64,000 nucleotides of DNA from Nocardioides szechwanensis (GCF_900103935.1 NZ_FNIC01000001.1:443203-507202), one strand, 5' to 3'. Shown: positions 17,172 through 25,187, counted from the first letter of the stretch. Numbers and translations: made by a program. The notes: generated by a model not told the origin, from the letters alone.

Positions 17172-17869
17172 GCGAGCCCCAGATCCGCGGCGAGCTGGTC
17201 GACCAGCTGGGCGAAGTGGGCGTCGTAGTCCAGGATGCCGCGGTACATGTGGCCGAACAGCTCCAGTGAGAGGTTGCCGAAGAGCGCCGCCCAGGCCAGC
17301 AGCCCGCGGATGGACCAGGTCGCGTCGAGGGTCGGGTCCGTGAAGGCGCGGAGCGGCGCCAGGGCGGCCTGCTCGTCGTCGGTGAGGGGCACCGTCGTCA
17401 CCGGTCGGACGCCGGCCGCCTGGGCGTCGGAGAACAGCGTGAGCAGCGCGGTGGTGACGCGGATGGCCGCCGGGACGGTGTCGTCCGGGGCGGCGTAGCC
17501 GGGCACCGGCGAGCCGTAGAGCAGCGCATAGCGGTGGGGCTGGGCCCGGGCCCAGTCGCGGATCGCGTGGCAGATGGCGGCCCACCGGCGGGCGAGGTCG
17601 GCCCGCTCGACGGCGGCGTCAGCCACCTCGACCGCGGTCCCGAGGTCGTCGTAGGCCTCGATCAGGAGTGCGGTGAGCAGCGCGTCACGGCTGGGGAAGT
17701 AGCGGTAGACCGCCGAGGACGCCATGCCGAGGTCGCGCGCGACCGCGCGCACGGACAGGGCGGCCGGACCGGTCTCGGCCAGCTGGGCCGAGGCGCTGTC
17801 GAGGATGGCGCGGGTCAGCTCGGCGCGCGCGATCGCGCGGGCGGTGCGGGGTGCGGGGGAGTCGCTCAC
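17168..17869 (-). CDS. TetR/AcrR family regulator
   Basis: A 233-residue regulator. The N-terminal HTH covers about residues 15-60, with LSVRAVARDLGMASSAVYRY as the recognition unit. The C-terminal domain (TetR_C_13/WHG type) is Trp- and Ala-rich and would bind the inducer. GTG 17869 is selected because it gives the standard ~12-residue lead to the HTH and leaves the upstream operator free; longer in-frame extensions would cover the operators. It is cotranscribed with the acyl-CoA synthetase (4-bp overlap) and divergent from an NAD-dependent epimerase-like gene. The two matched operators in the gap imply that it represses both directions, with an acyl-CoA or related metabolite as plausible inducer. 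Confidence 0.88.
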   Translation of the reverse strand: MSDSPAPRTARAIARAELTRAILDSASAQLAETGPAALSVRAVARDLGMASSAVYRYFPSRDALLTALLIEAYDDLGTAVEVADAAVERADLARRWAAICHAIRDWARAQPHRYALLYGSPVPGYAAPDDTVPAAIRVTTALLTLFSDAQAAGVRPVTTVPLTDDEQAALAPLRAFTDPTLDATWSIRGLLAWAALFGNLSLELFGHMYRGILDYDAHFAQLVDQLAADLGLA

Positions 17870-17911
17870 CCGCCCATCGTGGCGCACATCCGAGAGCGGC
17901 GCAAACAAACG

Positions 17912-17924
17912 AGAGCACTGCTCT
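17912..17924. promoter_or_regulatory. TetR operator 1
   Basis: AGAGCACTGCTCT is palindromic around its central base and is flanked by GAG on the left and TG on the right. It lies 43 bp upstream of the TetR start, in its likely promoter. It is the exact reverse complement of operator 2. Confidence 0.75.
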
Positions 17925-17963
17925 TGATTTGTGGTGGGAACCGTGCGAGGCTTCGAACAAGAG

Positions 17964-17976
17964 AGAGCAGTGCTCT
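17964..17976. promoter_or_regulatory. TetR operator 2
   Basis: AGAGCAGTGCTCT is followed by CGTT, which mirrors the AACG next to operator 1. Its centre lies 52 bp (about five helical turns) from operator 1, so both sites face the same side of the DNA. It lies 24 bp before the epimerase ATG, overlapping its promoter. Confidence 0.75.
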
Positions 17977-18000
17977 CGTTTACGACGAAGGAGCAGGACG

Positions 18001-18951
18001 ATGACGCGACGACACGTGGTGGTGGGCGCCGGCCCGGTGGGTCTGGCGACGGCACGCGAGCTGGTGGCGGCCGGGCACGAGGTGGTGCTCGCCAGCCGGT
18101 CCGGCACCGGTCCCGAGCTGGCCGGCGTCCAGCGGGTGGCCGCCGACGCGGCCGACGCCGGCCGGCTCACCCAGCTGGCCACGGCGGACGGCGGAGCGCA
18201 CGCGCTCTACAACTGCATCAACCCGCCGTCGTACGACGTGTGGTCGACGTACTGGCCCCCGGTCGCCGCGGCGTTCCTCGAGGCCGCAGAGCGCAGCGGC
18301 GCGGTCCTGGTGACCGCGTCGTGCCTCTACGGCTACGGTCCGGTCGAGGTGCCGATGGTCGAGGGCATGCCGGACGCCGCCGAGGGCACCAAGGGGCGCC
18401 TGCGCGCGCAGATGTGGGCCGACGCGCTCGCGGCCCACGAGGCCGGGCGGATCCGCGCGGTCGAGGTCCGCGGCTCGGACTACATGGGTGCCGGGATCAC
18501 CAGCGCGCACGTCCCGATGGCCACGCCACGAGCCCTGACCGGCAAGGCCGTGTGGCTGGTCGTCAGGCCGGACCAGCCGCACGCGTTCACCGACGTGCGC
18601 GACATGGGCCGCGCGCTGGCCGCCGTCGCGACCGACGAGCGGGCCTGGGGCCGCGTGTGGCACGCGCCGACCAACCAGGCGGTCACTCCGCGACAGGCCG
18701 TGGCGGACGTCTGCGCCTCCGTGGGCCGCCCGCCCGTCACCGTGCACGGGGTGCCCCGCTGGGTGCTCCACGCCGTCGGCTGGTTCTCGCCGGTGATGCG
18801 CGAGCTGCGGGAGACGGCCTACCAGTTCGAGCGCCCCTACGTGCTCGACTCGAGTGCCATCACGCGCGAGCTCGGCCTGGCGCCGACCCCGTGGGCGGAC
18901 GTCTGCCGGGCGACGGCGACGAACGAGGTGGACACCGCGGCGCTACGGTGA
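18001..18951 (+). CDS. NAD-dependent epimerase/dehydratase family protein
   Basis: A 316-residue extended short-chain dehydrogenase-like protein. The N-terminal [20 protein letters not shown] carries a Rossmann glycine motif, GAGPVGLAT. The usual catalytic Y-x-x-x-K is not obvious: the Tyr region reads [12 protein letters not shown] and the expected Lys position is not conserved in an evident way, so it may be an atypical or NmrA-like member. ATG 18001 is preceded by AAGGAG (17988-17993) at 7-nt spacing, one of the best ribosome-binding sites in the window. The TetR operators lie directly upstream. Function is inferred to be linked to the acyl-CoA synthetase locus. Confidence 0.78.
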   Translation: MTRRHVVVGAGPVGLATARELVAAGHEVVLASRSGTGPELAGVQRVAADAADAGRLTQLATADGGAHALYNCINPPSYDVWSTYWPPVAAAFLEAAERSGAVLVTASCLYGYGPVEVPMVEGMPDAAEGTKGRLRAQMWADALAAHEAGRIRAVEVRGSDYMGAGITSAHVPMATPRALTGKAVWLVVRPDQPHAFTDVRDMGRALAAVATDERAWGRVWHAPTNQAVTPRQAVADVCASVGRPPVTVHGVPRWVLHAVGWFSPVMRELRETAYQFERPYVLDSSAITRELGLAPTPWADVCRATATNEVDTAALR

Positions 18952-18955
18952 CGCC

Positions 18956-19555
18956 ATGCGGGTGGGACTCACGGGCGGCATCGCCTCGGGCAAGAGCACG
19001 GTCTCGGCGATCCTGGCCGAGCTGGGGGCGGTGGTCATCGACGCCGACAAGCTGGCGCGTGAGGTCGTGGAGCAGGGCACGCCCGGGCTCGCGGCCGTGA
19101 TGGAGGCCTTCGGGGAGGAGCTGCTCACCGCCGACGGCGACCTGGACCGGCCCGCGATGGGCGCCCTCGTCTTCAGCGACACCGAGAAGCGCCGCACGCT
19201 CGAGGCGATCATCCACCCCCTGGTCTTCGAGCGGATCGTGGAGCTCGAGGAGTCCGCGCCCCCGGACGCGGTCGTCGTCCACGACATCCCACTGCTGGCC
19301 GAGTCCGGCCGGGCAGACACCTTCGACGAGGTGATCGTGGTCGACGCCCCACCCGAGACCCAGGTCGAGCGGATGCTGCGCGACCGCGGCTGGACCCGCG
19401 AGGACGCGGAGTCCCGGATCGCGTCGCAGGCGTCACGCGAGGACCGGCTGGTGATCGCGACGTACGTCGTCGACAACACCGGCTCCCTGGAGGAGCTGCG
19501 CCGGCGGGTGGAGGAGATCTACGCGGGGCTCACGGACGCAGCTCGAGCGTCATGA
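18956..19555 (+). CDS. coaE: Dephospho-CoA kinase
   Basis: A 199-residue enzyme for the last step of coenzyme A synthesis, phosphorylation of the 3' hydroxyl of dephospho-CoA. The P-loop is [12 protein letters not shown] at the N-terminus, [13 protein letters not shown] is the conserved acidic and basic segment, [10 protein letters not shown] is the family signature, and [20 protein letters not shown] forms the lid region. ATG 18956 follows TACGGT (18944-18949) by 6 nt, while the epimerase stop lies only 4 nt upstream, so coaE may have its own leaderless promoter inside the end of that gene. It is about 200 residues, as in most bacteria, without the C-terminal GrpB-like extension found in mycobacteria. 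The 3' end overlaps the convergent acetyltransferase by 26 bp. Confidence 0.95.
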   Translation: MRVGLTGGIASGKSTVSAILAELGAVVIDADKLAREVVEQGTPGLAAVMEAFGEELLTADGDLDRPAMGALVFSDTEKRRTLEAIIHPLVFERIVELEESAPPDAVVVHDIPLLAESGRADTFDEVIVVDAPPETQVERMLRDRGWTREDAESRIASQASREDRLVIATYVVDNTGSLEELRRRVEEIYAGLTDAARAS

Positions 19556-19994
19556 ACGTGCTGTGCGGGTCGAGGCGGTAGTCGCCGAACGGCTCGCACC
19601 CGGTGAACCCGTGCCGGGCGTAGAGCGCCCGGGCCGGGGCGAAGAACTCGAACGACCCGGTCTCGAGGCTCACCCGGCCGAAGCCGGCGGCCCGGGCCTC
19701 GCCGAGGACGTGGCGCAGCAGCGCCGTGGCCACGCCCTGACGGGTGCGGTGCCCGGCGGTGCGCATCGACTTGAGCTCGGCGTGCTCGGCGGTGAGTGTC
19801 TTGAGCGCAGCGCACCCGACCAGCTCGCCGTCGTCGCCGGTTATGGTCCAGAACCGGACGTCCGGGGCGCGCAGCCCGTCGAGGTCCAGGGCATGGCTGC
19901 TGCCCGGCGGGGTGACGTCGCGCAGCTGGGTGACGTGCTCCTCGAGGAACGCGACGACGTCGGCCCCCCGGAGGTCGTCGAGCGCGATCGTCAT
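19530..19994 (-). CDS. GNAT family N-acetyltransferase
   Basis: A 154-residue GNAT enzyme. The acetyl-CoA binding region reads [22 protein letters not shown], with the Q/R-x-x-G-x-A pattern, followed by [23 protein letters not shown], as in the YsnE/PhnO-like group. It would acetylate a small amine or peptide. The start is uncertain: ATG 19994 or GTG 20003, the latter having CAGCAT 6 nt upstream. The preceding hairpin (20025-20055) separates it from the sigma factor gene on the same strand. Confidence 0.85.
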   Translation of the reverse strand: MTIALDDLRGADVVAFLEEHVTQLRDVTPPGSSHALDLDGLRAPDVRFWTITGDDGELVGCAALKTLTAEHAELKSMRTAGHRTRQGVATALLRHVLGEARAAGFGRVSLETGSFEFFAPARALYARHGFTGCEPFGDYRLDPHSTFMTLELRP

Positions 19995-20024
19995 CCCGGT
20001 CACGGAACCATGCTGGCACGCACG

Positions 20025-20055
20025 CACCCCCCGGCTTGAGAGGGGCCGGGGGGTG
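20025..20055 (-). terminator. Sigma factor gene terminator
   Basis: A perfect 11-bp stem (20025-20035 with 20045-20055) encloses a 9-nt loop. It lies 36 bp beyond the sigma factor stop on the minus strand and just upstream of the acetyltransferase. No U-tract is present. Confidence 0.65.
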
Positions 20056-20090
20056 GTTGGGGGGTGGAACTGTGCGGGAGGAACGGTGGG

Positions 20091-21044
20091 TCAGGCAGCG
20101 AGGTCGGGGTCGCCGAGGCGGCGCAGCTTCTGCAGCGCCTCCCGCTCGAGCTGGCGGACCCGCTCGGCGGAGATGCCGTGCTTGACGCCGATGTCGGCGA
20201 GCTTGTGCTGGCGCCCGTCGACCAGGCCGTAGCGGGACCGGATGATGTCGGCCGCGCGGTCGTCGAGCTGTCCGACGAGGCTGTTGAGCCGGTCGCGCGC
20301 CTCGACGTCGAGGACGGTGAGGTCGGGGCTGGGCGAGGTCTCCTGCGCCATCAGGTCACCGAGCGAGGTGTCGCCGTCCTCGTCGACGGGGGAGTCGAGG
20401 CTGACGTGCTCACGACCCCACGCCATCAGGTCGAGCACCCGCTCGAGCTCCATGCCGAGCTCGACGGCGATCTCGTGCGGCTCCGGGTCGCGGCCGAGCT
20501 GGCGCTCGAGCGTCCGGCGGGCGCCGCCGACCTGGTTGAGCTCCTCGACCACGTGCACGGGGAGGCGTACGACGCGGGCCTGCTGCGCGATGCCGCGCGT
20601 GATGGCCTGGCGCACCCACCAGGTGGCGTAGGTCGAGAACTTGTAGCCCTTGGTGTAGTCGAACTTCTCGACCGCCCGGATCAGGCCGGTGTTGCCCTCC
20701 TGGATCAGGTCGAGCATCGGCATCTGGGCCCGGCCGTACTTGCGGGCGATCGAGACGACCAGCCGCAGGTTGGCCGAGACGAACTGGTCGACGGCCTTGC
20801 GGCCCTCCTCGGCGAGCCACTCGAGCTCGGCCTCGGTGGCGTAGCCGGGGGCCCCGCCCTTGCGCCGTCCGACCCGGCCCTCCGCGAGCAGGGCCTCGGC
20901 CATCAGGCCGGCCTCGATCGTCTTGGAGAGCTCGACCTCGGACGCAGCGTCGAGGAGGGGAGTGCGCGCGATCTCGTCGAGGTACAGGCCGACGCTGTCG
21001 CGCCCCTCGATCTCGCGGGTGACTGTTGCGGTCCGTGCTGCCAT
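20091..21044 (-). CDS. sigB: RNA polymerase group 2 sigma factor (SigB/HrdD-like)
   Basis: A 317-residue sigma-70 family protein without region 1.1. Region 1.2 is DSVGLYLDEIARTPLL, region 2 contains [34 protein letters not shown] and [15 protein letters not shown], and region 4.2 ends with the HTH LADIGVKHGISAERVRQLE. Size and lack of region 1.1 match the non-essential, stress- and stationary-phase principal-like sigmas. ATG 21044 has an AGGAGG just upstream on the minus strand at good spacing. An ECF-type promoter lies about 50 bp upstream, so the gene is probably induced by an oxidative- or envelope-stress sigma factor, as described for mycobacterial sigB. Confidence 0.92.
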   Translation of the reverse strand: MAARTATVTREIEGRDSVGLYLDEIARTPLLDAASEVELSKTIEAGLMAEALLAEGRVGRRKGGAPGYATEAELEWLAEEGRKAVDQFVSANLRLVVSIARKYGRAQMPMLDLIQEGNTGLIRAVEKFDYTKGYKFSTYATWWVRQAITRGIAQQARVVRLPVHVVEELNQVGGARRTLERQLGRDPEPHEIAVELGMELERVLDLMAWGREHVSLDSPVDEDGDTSLGDLMAQETSPSPDLTVLDVEARDRLNSLVGQLDDRAADIIRSRYGLVDGRQHKLADIGVKHGISAERVRQLEREALQKLRRLGDPDLAA

Positions 21045-21091
21045 GGGGACCCTCCTCACTGCGGGGTGACCTTGCACCCTGCGTTCATCCC

Positions 21092-21117
21092 AACGCTCGG
21101 GGAGGATCGAGGATTCC
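21092..21117 (-). promoter_or_regulatory. ECF sigma (SigR/SigH/SigE-type) promoter for sigB
   Basis: On the minus strand GGAAT (21117-21113) is followed by exactly 18 nt and then GTT (21094-21092), the consensus of Streptomyces SigR and mycobacterial SigH/SigE promoters. The expected start point near 21084 leaves a leader of about 40 nt ending in the AGGAGG ribosome-binding site. A possible housekeeping promoter lies further upstream on the same strand but is weaker. Confidence 0.7.
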
Positions 21118-21245
21118 CGGTCCACCTGTAGAGCCTTCGTCATGAAGGACGCTTCGGATTGCCCAGGAGTTGCGGAAGTCGCCAACTCTCAGGGACTTCT
21201 CAGGGGTACCCACTTGGGGAGCCGCGCAAGCGGTCAGGACAGCAG

Positions 21246-23384
21246 TCAGGCCAGCCCCATCCGATCGAGGATCCACGCGAGCGAGAACGCGCGGTCGTGC
21301 CAGGCCTTGTAGCGGCCCGAGACCCCGCCGTGCCCGGCCGACATCTCGGTGCGCAGCAGGACGTCGGGCTCGACCGCCGTGGCCCGCAGCCGGGCGACCC
21401 ACTTGGCCGGCTCGACGTAGAGCACGCGGGTGTCGTGGAGTGACGTCTCGGCCAGGATCGGCGGGTAGGCCTGCTCGGTGACGTTGTCGTACGGCGAGTA
21501 GCCGGCGATGTAGTCGTAGACCGCCGGGTCGGCCTCGGGGTTGCCCCACTCGTCGTACTCCGTGACCGTGAGCGGCAGGCTCGCGTCGAGCATCGAGGTG
21601 AGGACGTCGACGAACGGGACCCCGGCGACGATGCCGCCGAACAGCCCGGGCGCCTGGTTGGCGACCGCCCCCATCAGCAGTCCGCCCGCGCTGGCGCCCT
21701 CGGCGACCAGCCGTTCCGGTGTGGTCCAGCCGGTGTCGACGAGGTGGCGCGCGCAGGCGATGAAGTCGGAGAACGTGTGCTGCTTGGCGAACAGCTTGCC
21801 GTCGTCGTACCAGCGCCGGCCCATCTCGCCACCACCACGGACGTGGGCGATCGCGAAGGCGCCGCCGCGGTCGAGCATGGAGAGCCGGGCGATGGAGAAG
21901 TAGGGGTCGATCGACGTCTCGTAGGCGCCGTAGCCGTAGAGCAGCACCGGGATCGGAGCGGTGCCGCCGCCGACGCCTTCGCGGGACCCGCGCCGGGCGA
22001 CGATCGAGATCGGGACCCGTTCGCCGTCGTCAGCGGTGGCCCACAGCCGGTGCTCCTCGTAGTCGGCGGGGTCGTAGCCGCCGAGCACGGGCGCGCGCCG
22101 CAGCAGGGTCCGCTCGCGGGTCCGGACGTCGTAGTCGTAGACCGACGCCGGGATCGCCATGGTGGTGTAGCCGAGCCGCACGGTGGGCTGGTGGAAGTTG
22201 GGGTTGCCGCCCGACCCCACGGTGTAGACGGGCTCGTCGAACTCCACGAGGTAGTCCTCGGTGACGCCCTCGTCCCCGAGCTCGAGGATCCGGAGCTGGG
22301 TGAGGCCGAGGCTGCGCTGGTGGACGACCAGGTGGCCGGCGAACGCGTCGACGTCCTCGAGGCGTACGGCGGGGTCGTGGGCGATCAGCGGCTCCCAGCC
22401 CTCGGCTGGGGTCGGCTCGATCGGGGCGAGGGAGAGCTCGAAGTCGGCGCCCGTGGCGTTGTGCAGCACCAGGAACCGGTCCTGGCCGCCGATGACGGCG
22501 TGGTCGAGGGAGTACTCCACACCCTCGACCCGCTCGCAGAAGGTGCGGAAGCCGAGCTCGGGGGTGTCGGCGTCGAGCACGCGGTACTCGGAGGTCGTCT
22601 TCGAGCCCGAGGCGATGACCAGGAACCGGTCGCTGCGGGTGCGGCCCAGGCCGACCCAGAAGCGGCCGTCGGGCTCGTGGTGGACCAGCTCGTCGGCGTC
22701 CTGGGTGGTGCCGAGGGTGTGGCGCCAGATCTTGTCGGCGCGCCAGGTGTCGTCGACCGTCGTGTAGTAGACGTGGGCGCCCTCGCGGTCCCAGGTGACA
22801 CCCCCGAGCACGCCGGTGATCTCGTCGGGCAGCAGCTCGCCGGTCGCCAGGTCCTTGATCCGCACGGTGTAGCGCTCGTCGCCGACCACGTCGGTGGAGT
22901 AGGCCAGCAGTGCGGCGTCCGGGCTGATGCTCGAGCCGCCGAGCGAGAAGAAGTCGTGACCCTCGGCCAGCTCGTTGAGGTCGAGCAGCACCTGCTCGCC
23001 GGGCAGCGCCGGCTCGTCGGCGGAGCAGTCCTCGGCGGGGCTCGGCGGGGTCCAGTCGTCGGCCCCGGTCGCCGGCACCCGGCAGCTGGCGCCGTACTCG
23101 CGACCCTCGAACGAGCGCGCGTAGTACCAGTGGTCGCGGTTGCGGGTCGGCACGGACAGGTCGGTCTCGCGGGTGCGTGCCTTGATCTCGTCGAAGATCG
23201 ACGCGCGCAGGTCGGCCAGGTGGGCGGTGCGGGCCTCGGTGTGGGCGTTCTCGGCCGCCAGGTGGGCCACCACCTCGGGCGACTCCTTCTCGCGCAGCCA
23301 CTCGTAGTCGTCGACGCGGGTGCGTCCGTGGTGCTCGGTCGTGTGCGGACGGCGCTCGGCGACCGGCGGCTCGGGGTGCGTCAT
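21246..23384 (-). CDS. ptrB: S9 family prolyl oligopeptidase (protease II-like)
   Basis: A 712-residue cytoplasmic peptidase with an N-terminal seven-bladed propeller (about residues 70-400) and a C-terminal alpha/beta hydrolase domain. The catalytic Ser lies in VAEGASAGGLLMG, the Asp follows in the SLHDTRVLYVEP segment, and the His is in SAGHGGVSGR. The N-terminal HGRTRVDDYEWLRE is characteristic of the oligopeptidase B branch, which cleaves short peptides after basic residues. ATG 23384 has TAGCGT (23397-23392) 7 nt upstream, a leaderless arrangement. Only 37 bp separate it from the divergent pxpA, so the two starts share one compact promoter region. Confidence 0.9.
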   Translation of the reverse strand: MTHPEPPVAERRPHTTEHHGRTRVDDYEWLREKESPEVVAHLAAENAHTEARTAHLADLRASIFDEIKARTRETDLSVPTRNRDHWYYARSFEGREYGASCRVPATGADDWTPPSPAEDCSADEPALPGEQVLLDLNELAEGHDFFSLGGSSISPDAALLAYSTDVVGDERYTVRIKDLATGELLPDEITGVLGGVTWDREGAHVYYTTVDDTWRADKIWRHTLGTTQDADELVHHEPDGRFWVGLGRTRSDRFLVIASGSKTTSEYRVLDADTPELGFRTFCERVEGVEYSLDHAVIGGQDRFLVLHNATGADFELSLAPIEPTPAEGWEPLIAHDPAVRLEDVDAFAGHLVVHQRSLGLTQLRILELGDEGVTEDYLVEFDEPVYTVGSGGNPNFHQPTVRLGYTTMAIPASVYDYDVRTRERTLLRRAPVLGGYDPADYEEHRLWATADDGERVPISIVARRGSREGVGGGTAPIPVLLYGYGAYETSIDPYFSIARLSMLDRGGAFAIAHVRGGGEMGRRWYDDGKLFAKQHTFSDFIACARHLVDTGWTTPERLVAEGASAGGLLMGAVANQAPGLFGGIVAGVPFVDVLTSMLDASLPLTVTEYDEWGNPEADPAVYDYIAGYSPYDNVTEQAYPPILAETSLHDTRVLYVEPAKWVARLRATAVEPDVLLRTEMSAGHGGVSGRYKAWHDRAFSLAWILDRMGLA

Positions 23385-23421
23385 GGCCTGAACGCTACTG
23401 ACGGGGTGAGAGAGTCGGTCC

Positions 23422-24132
23422 ATGGGTGACGCCGGCGGTGGTCCGAGAGGGCGGGTCGACCTCAACGCCGACCTCGGCGAGGAGGTGACCGACGACGTCG
23501 CCCTGCTCGCCGTGGTCACCAGCGCCAACGTCGCGTGCGGCTACCACGCGGGGACGACCGCGACGATGCACGCCGTCTGCGCCGAGGCCGTACGCCGTGG
23601 CGTCTCGGTCGGCGCCCAGGTGTCCTACGCCGACCGCGAGGGCTTCGGCCGGCGGCGCACGGACGTGGCCGCGGCGGTGCTGCGCGAGCAGGTCGCCGAC
23701 CAGGTCGGGACGCTCACCGCGATCGCGGCGGCCGAGGGCACCGAGGTGCGCTACCTCAAGCCGCACGGCGCGCTCTACCACCGGGTGATCGACGACGCGG
23801 AGCAGGCACAGGCCGTGCTCGACGCGTCCGGGACGCTACCGCTGCTGGGGATGCCCGGGCTGCTGCTGCGGCTCGCGGCCGACGCGGGCCGGACCGTGTG
23901 GCACGAGGGCTTCCCCGACCGCGCCTACGACGAGGCGGGGCGGCTGGTCCCGCGCGACCAGCCCGGGGCCGTCCTGGTCGAGGGGGAGCGGATCACCGCG
24001 CAGGCCCTGGCGCTGGCGGCCCGGGTCGACTCGCTGTGCGTCCACGGCGACGAGCCCGACGCGGTGGCGCACGCCCGCGACGTACGACGGGTGCTGGAGG
24101 CGGCCGGCTGGTCCCTGGTGGGCCTCGGCTGA
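23422..24132 (+). CDS. pxpA: 5-oxoprolinase subunit A (LamB/YcsF family)
   Basis: A 236-residue member of the LamB/YcsF family. RVDLNADLGEE at the N-terminus, TSANVACGYHAG, GAQVSYADREGFGRR and YLKPHGALYH are the conserved blocks. PxpA with PxpB and PxpC forms the ATP-dependent bacterial 5-oxoprolinase that opens L-5-oxoproline to glutamate. The protein is slightly shorter than the usual ~250 residues, but all visible motifs are present. ATG 23422 is 6 nt after GAGAGT (leaderless-type). Unusually, pxpB does not follow at once: 461 bp with a terminator separate them. Confidence 0.92.
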   Translation: MGDAGGGPRGRVDLNADLGEEVTDDVALLAVVTSANVACGYHAGTTATMHAVCAEAVRRGVSVGAQVSYADREGFGRRRTDVAAAVLREQVADQVGTLTAIAAAEGTEVRYLKPHGALYHRVIDDAEQAQAVLDASGTLPLLGMPGLLLRLAADAGRTVWHEGFPDRAYDEAGRLVPRDQPGAVLVEGERITAQALALAARVDSLCVHGDEPDAVAHARDVRRVLEAAGWSLVGLG

Positions 24133-24207
24133 CCGTCCACAGGGCTAGACCCAAAGCTGTGGAAACTCGGCTCTGGCTGTGGAGGGAGCGGCCGGTTCTG
24201 TGGACGA
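24133..24207. other. DnaA-box cluster outside an origin
   Basis: Three 9-mers match the Streptomyces DnaA box consensus (T/C)(T/C)(G/A/C)TCCACA: CCGTCCACA at 24133-24141, and on the minus strand CCCTCCACA at 24178-24186 and TCGTCCACA at 24199-24207. Weaker TGTGGAAAC (24158-24166), two TGTGGGA sites further on and a TTGTCC continue the series. No dnaA or dnaN is nearby, so this is not oriC; a titration or regulatory site is the inference. Confidence 0.5.
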
Positions 24208-24251
24208 ACCTGTGGGACCGGAAGTTTGTGGGAATGGTTTCGGCCAATCCC

Positions 24252-24492
24252 TTGCGCGAGTTGTCCGCGGCCCCGTAGAACTCTCCCTACCAGATCGACG
24301 CGGACCGCAAGGAAAGCAAGGTCTGGGGATCGGACAGGATCGAAGACCCACACCCCGAGGCAACTCGAGGCGTCGGCCCGGTGACGGGGACGGCGGGGTC
24401 GGAGAGACAGTCATGATCGACCGGGCGTCACCGTTTCCGGTCAAGCCGAGGGCCTCCTGATGCTCATACCATCAAGAGGCCCTCACCCTTTT
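24252..24492 (+). ncRNA. Candidate small RNA or untranslated leader unit between pxpA and pxpB
   Basis: TTGCGC (24252-24257) and TAGAAC (24276-24281), 18 nt apart, resemble a promoter, and a terminator-like hairpin ends at 24484. The ~200-nt product would contain a hairpin with GGTCT and AGACC arms near 24320-24349 and further GC-rich stems. A 15-codon frame, ATG 24413 to TGA 24460, has GGAG 8 nt upstream and its stop lies in the terminator stem, so a leader peptide with attenuation is an alternative. I recognise no known RNA family (not RNase P, tmRNA, SRP or 6C). The 24485-24593 stretch after it holds nothing clear besides the pxpB start region. Confidence 0.35.
24448..24492 (+). terminator. 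Rho-independent terminator upstream of pxpB
   Basis: A 15-bp stem with one C-A mismatch (24448-24462 with 24470-24484) and a 7-nt loop is followed by ACCCTTTT, the only clear U-tract after a hairpin in this window. It would stop transcription coming from the pxpA side before pxpB. Confidence 0.7.
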
Positions 24493-24593
24493 CTCACCAC
24501 CATGGTCTCCGGGTTGTGCTCCTCGCCGCAACCCGCGGTGCGTGACGAGCGCGTGAACGCTCCTCGGCCGGCCGCACCCGGCAGACTGGTGCC

Positions 24594-25187
24594 GTGCGGC
24601 TGCGCCCGGTGGGTCCTCACGCGTTGCTGGCCGAGGTCGGCGACGCGCGGTCGGCCCTGGGCCTGGCGCTGTGGGCCCGGACGGCGGGCCTCGGGGTGCT
24701 CGAGGTGGTGCCGGCCGCGGAGACCGTGCTCTTCGACGGGGTGGACGACCCCGACCGGCTGCGTGAGCGGCTGGCCGGCTGGTCCGGGGAGCCGCCCGCG
24801 GTCTCGCGTGGCCCGGTGGAGGTGCCGGTGACCTACGACGGTGACGACCTCGACTTCGTCGCCGACCGCTGGGGGACCGACGTCGCGGGGGTCGTCGAGC
24901 GGCACACGGCGACCGGCTTCGTCTCGTCGTTCTGCGGCTTCGCGCCGGGCTTCGCCTACCTCGCGGGCTTGGACGAGCAGTGGGCAGTGCCGCGGCTGGA
25001 CACGCCCCGGTCCCGGGTGCCGGTCGGCGCGGTGGCGCTTGCCGGCTCGTGGTGCGGCGTCTACCCGACCGCGTCCCCGGGCGGCTGGCGGGTCATCGGG
25101 CGCACCGACGTGGCCCTGTGGGACGCCACCCGCGCCGAGCCTGCCCTGCTCGCCCCGGGTACGCCGGTCAGGTTCGTGCGCGCATGA
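24594..25187 (+). CDS. pxpB: 5-oxoprolinase subunit B (KipI/PxpB family)
   Basis: A 197-residue member of the carboxyltransferase domain subdomain C family. VPVTYDGDDLDFVADRWG, FCGFAPGFAYLAGLD, TPRSRVPVGAVALAG and YPTASPGGWRVIGRT are the family blocks. It pairs with PxpC as the biotin-independent part of 5-oxoprolinase. The family also includes KipI, a kinase inhibitor, but the adjacent pxpC and nearby pxpA argue for the enzyme. GTG 24594 is 6 nt after CAGACT (24582-24587), so pxpBC probably has its own leaderless promoter downstream of the terminator. The gene overlaps pxpC by 4 bp. Confidence 0.92.
   Translation: MRLRPVGPHALLAEVGDARSALGLALWARTAGLGVLEVVPAAETVLFDGVDDPDRLRERLAGWSGEPPAVSRGPVEVPVTYDGDDLDFVADRWGTDVAGVVERHTATGFVSSFCGFAPGFAYLAGLDEQWAVPRLDTPRSRVPVGAVALAGSWCGVYPTASPGGWRVIGRTDVALWDATRAEPALLAPGTPVRFVRA

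Noticed and set aside
24133..24270. Origin of replication
   Set aside because: DnaA boxes are present but dnaA, dnaN, an AT-rich unwinding element and the usual origin genes are absent.
24413..24460. 15-codon frame as an independent gene
   Set aside because: Reported only as part of the leader/RNA candidate; length and position in the terminator stem fit a leader peptide at best.
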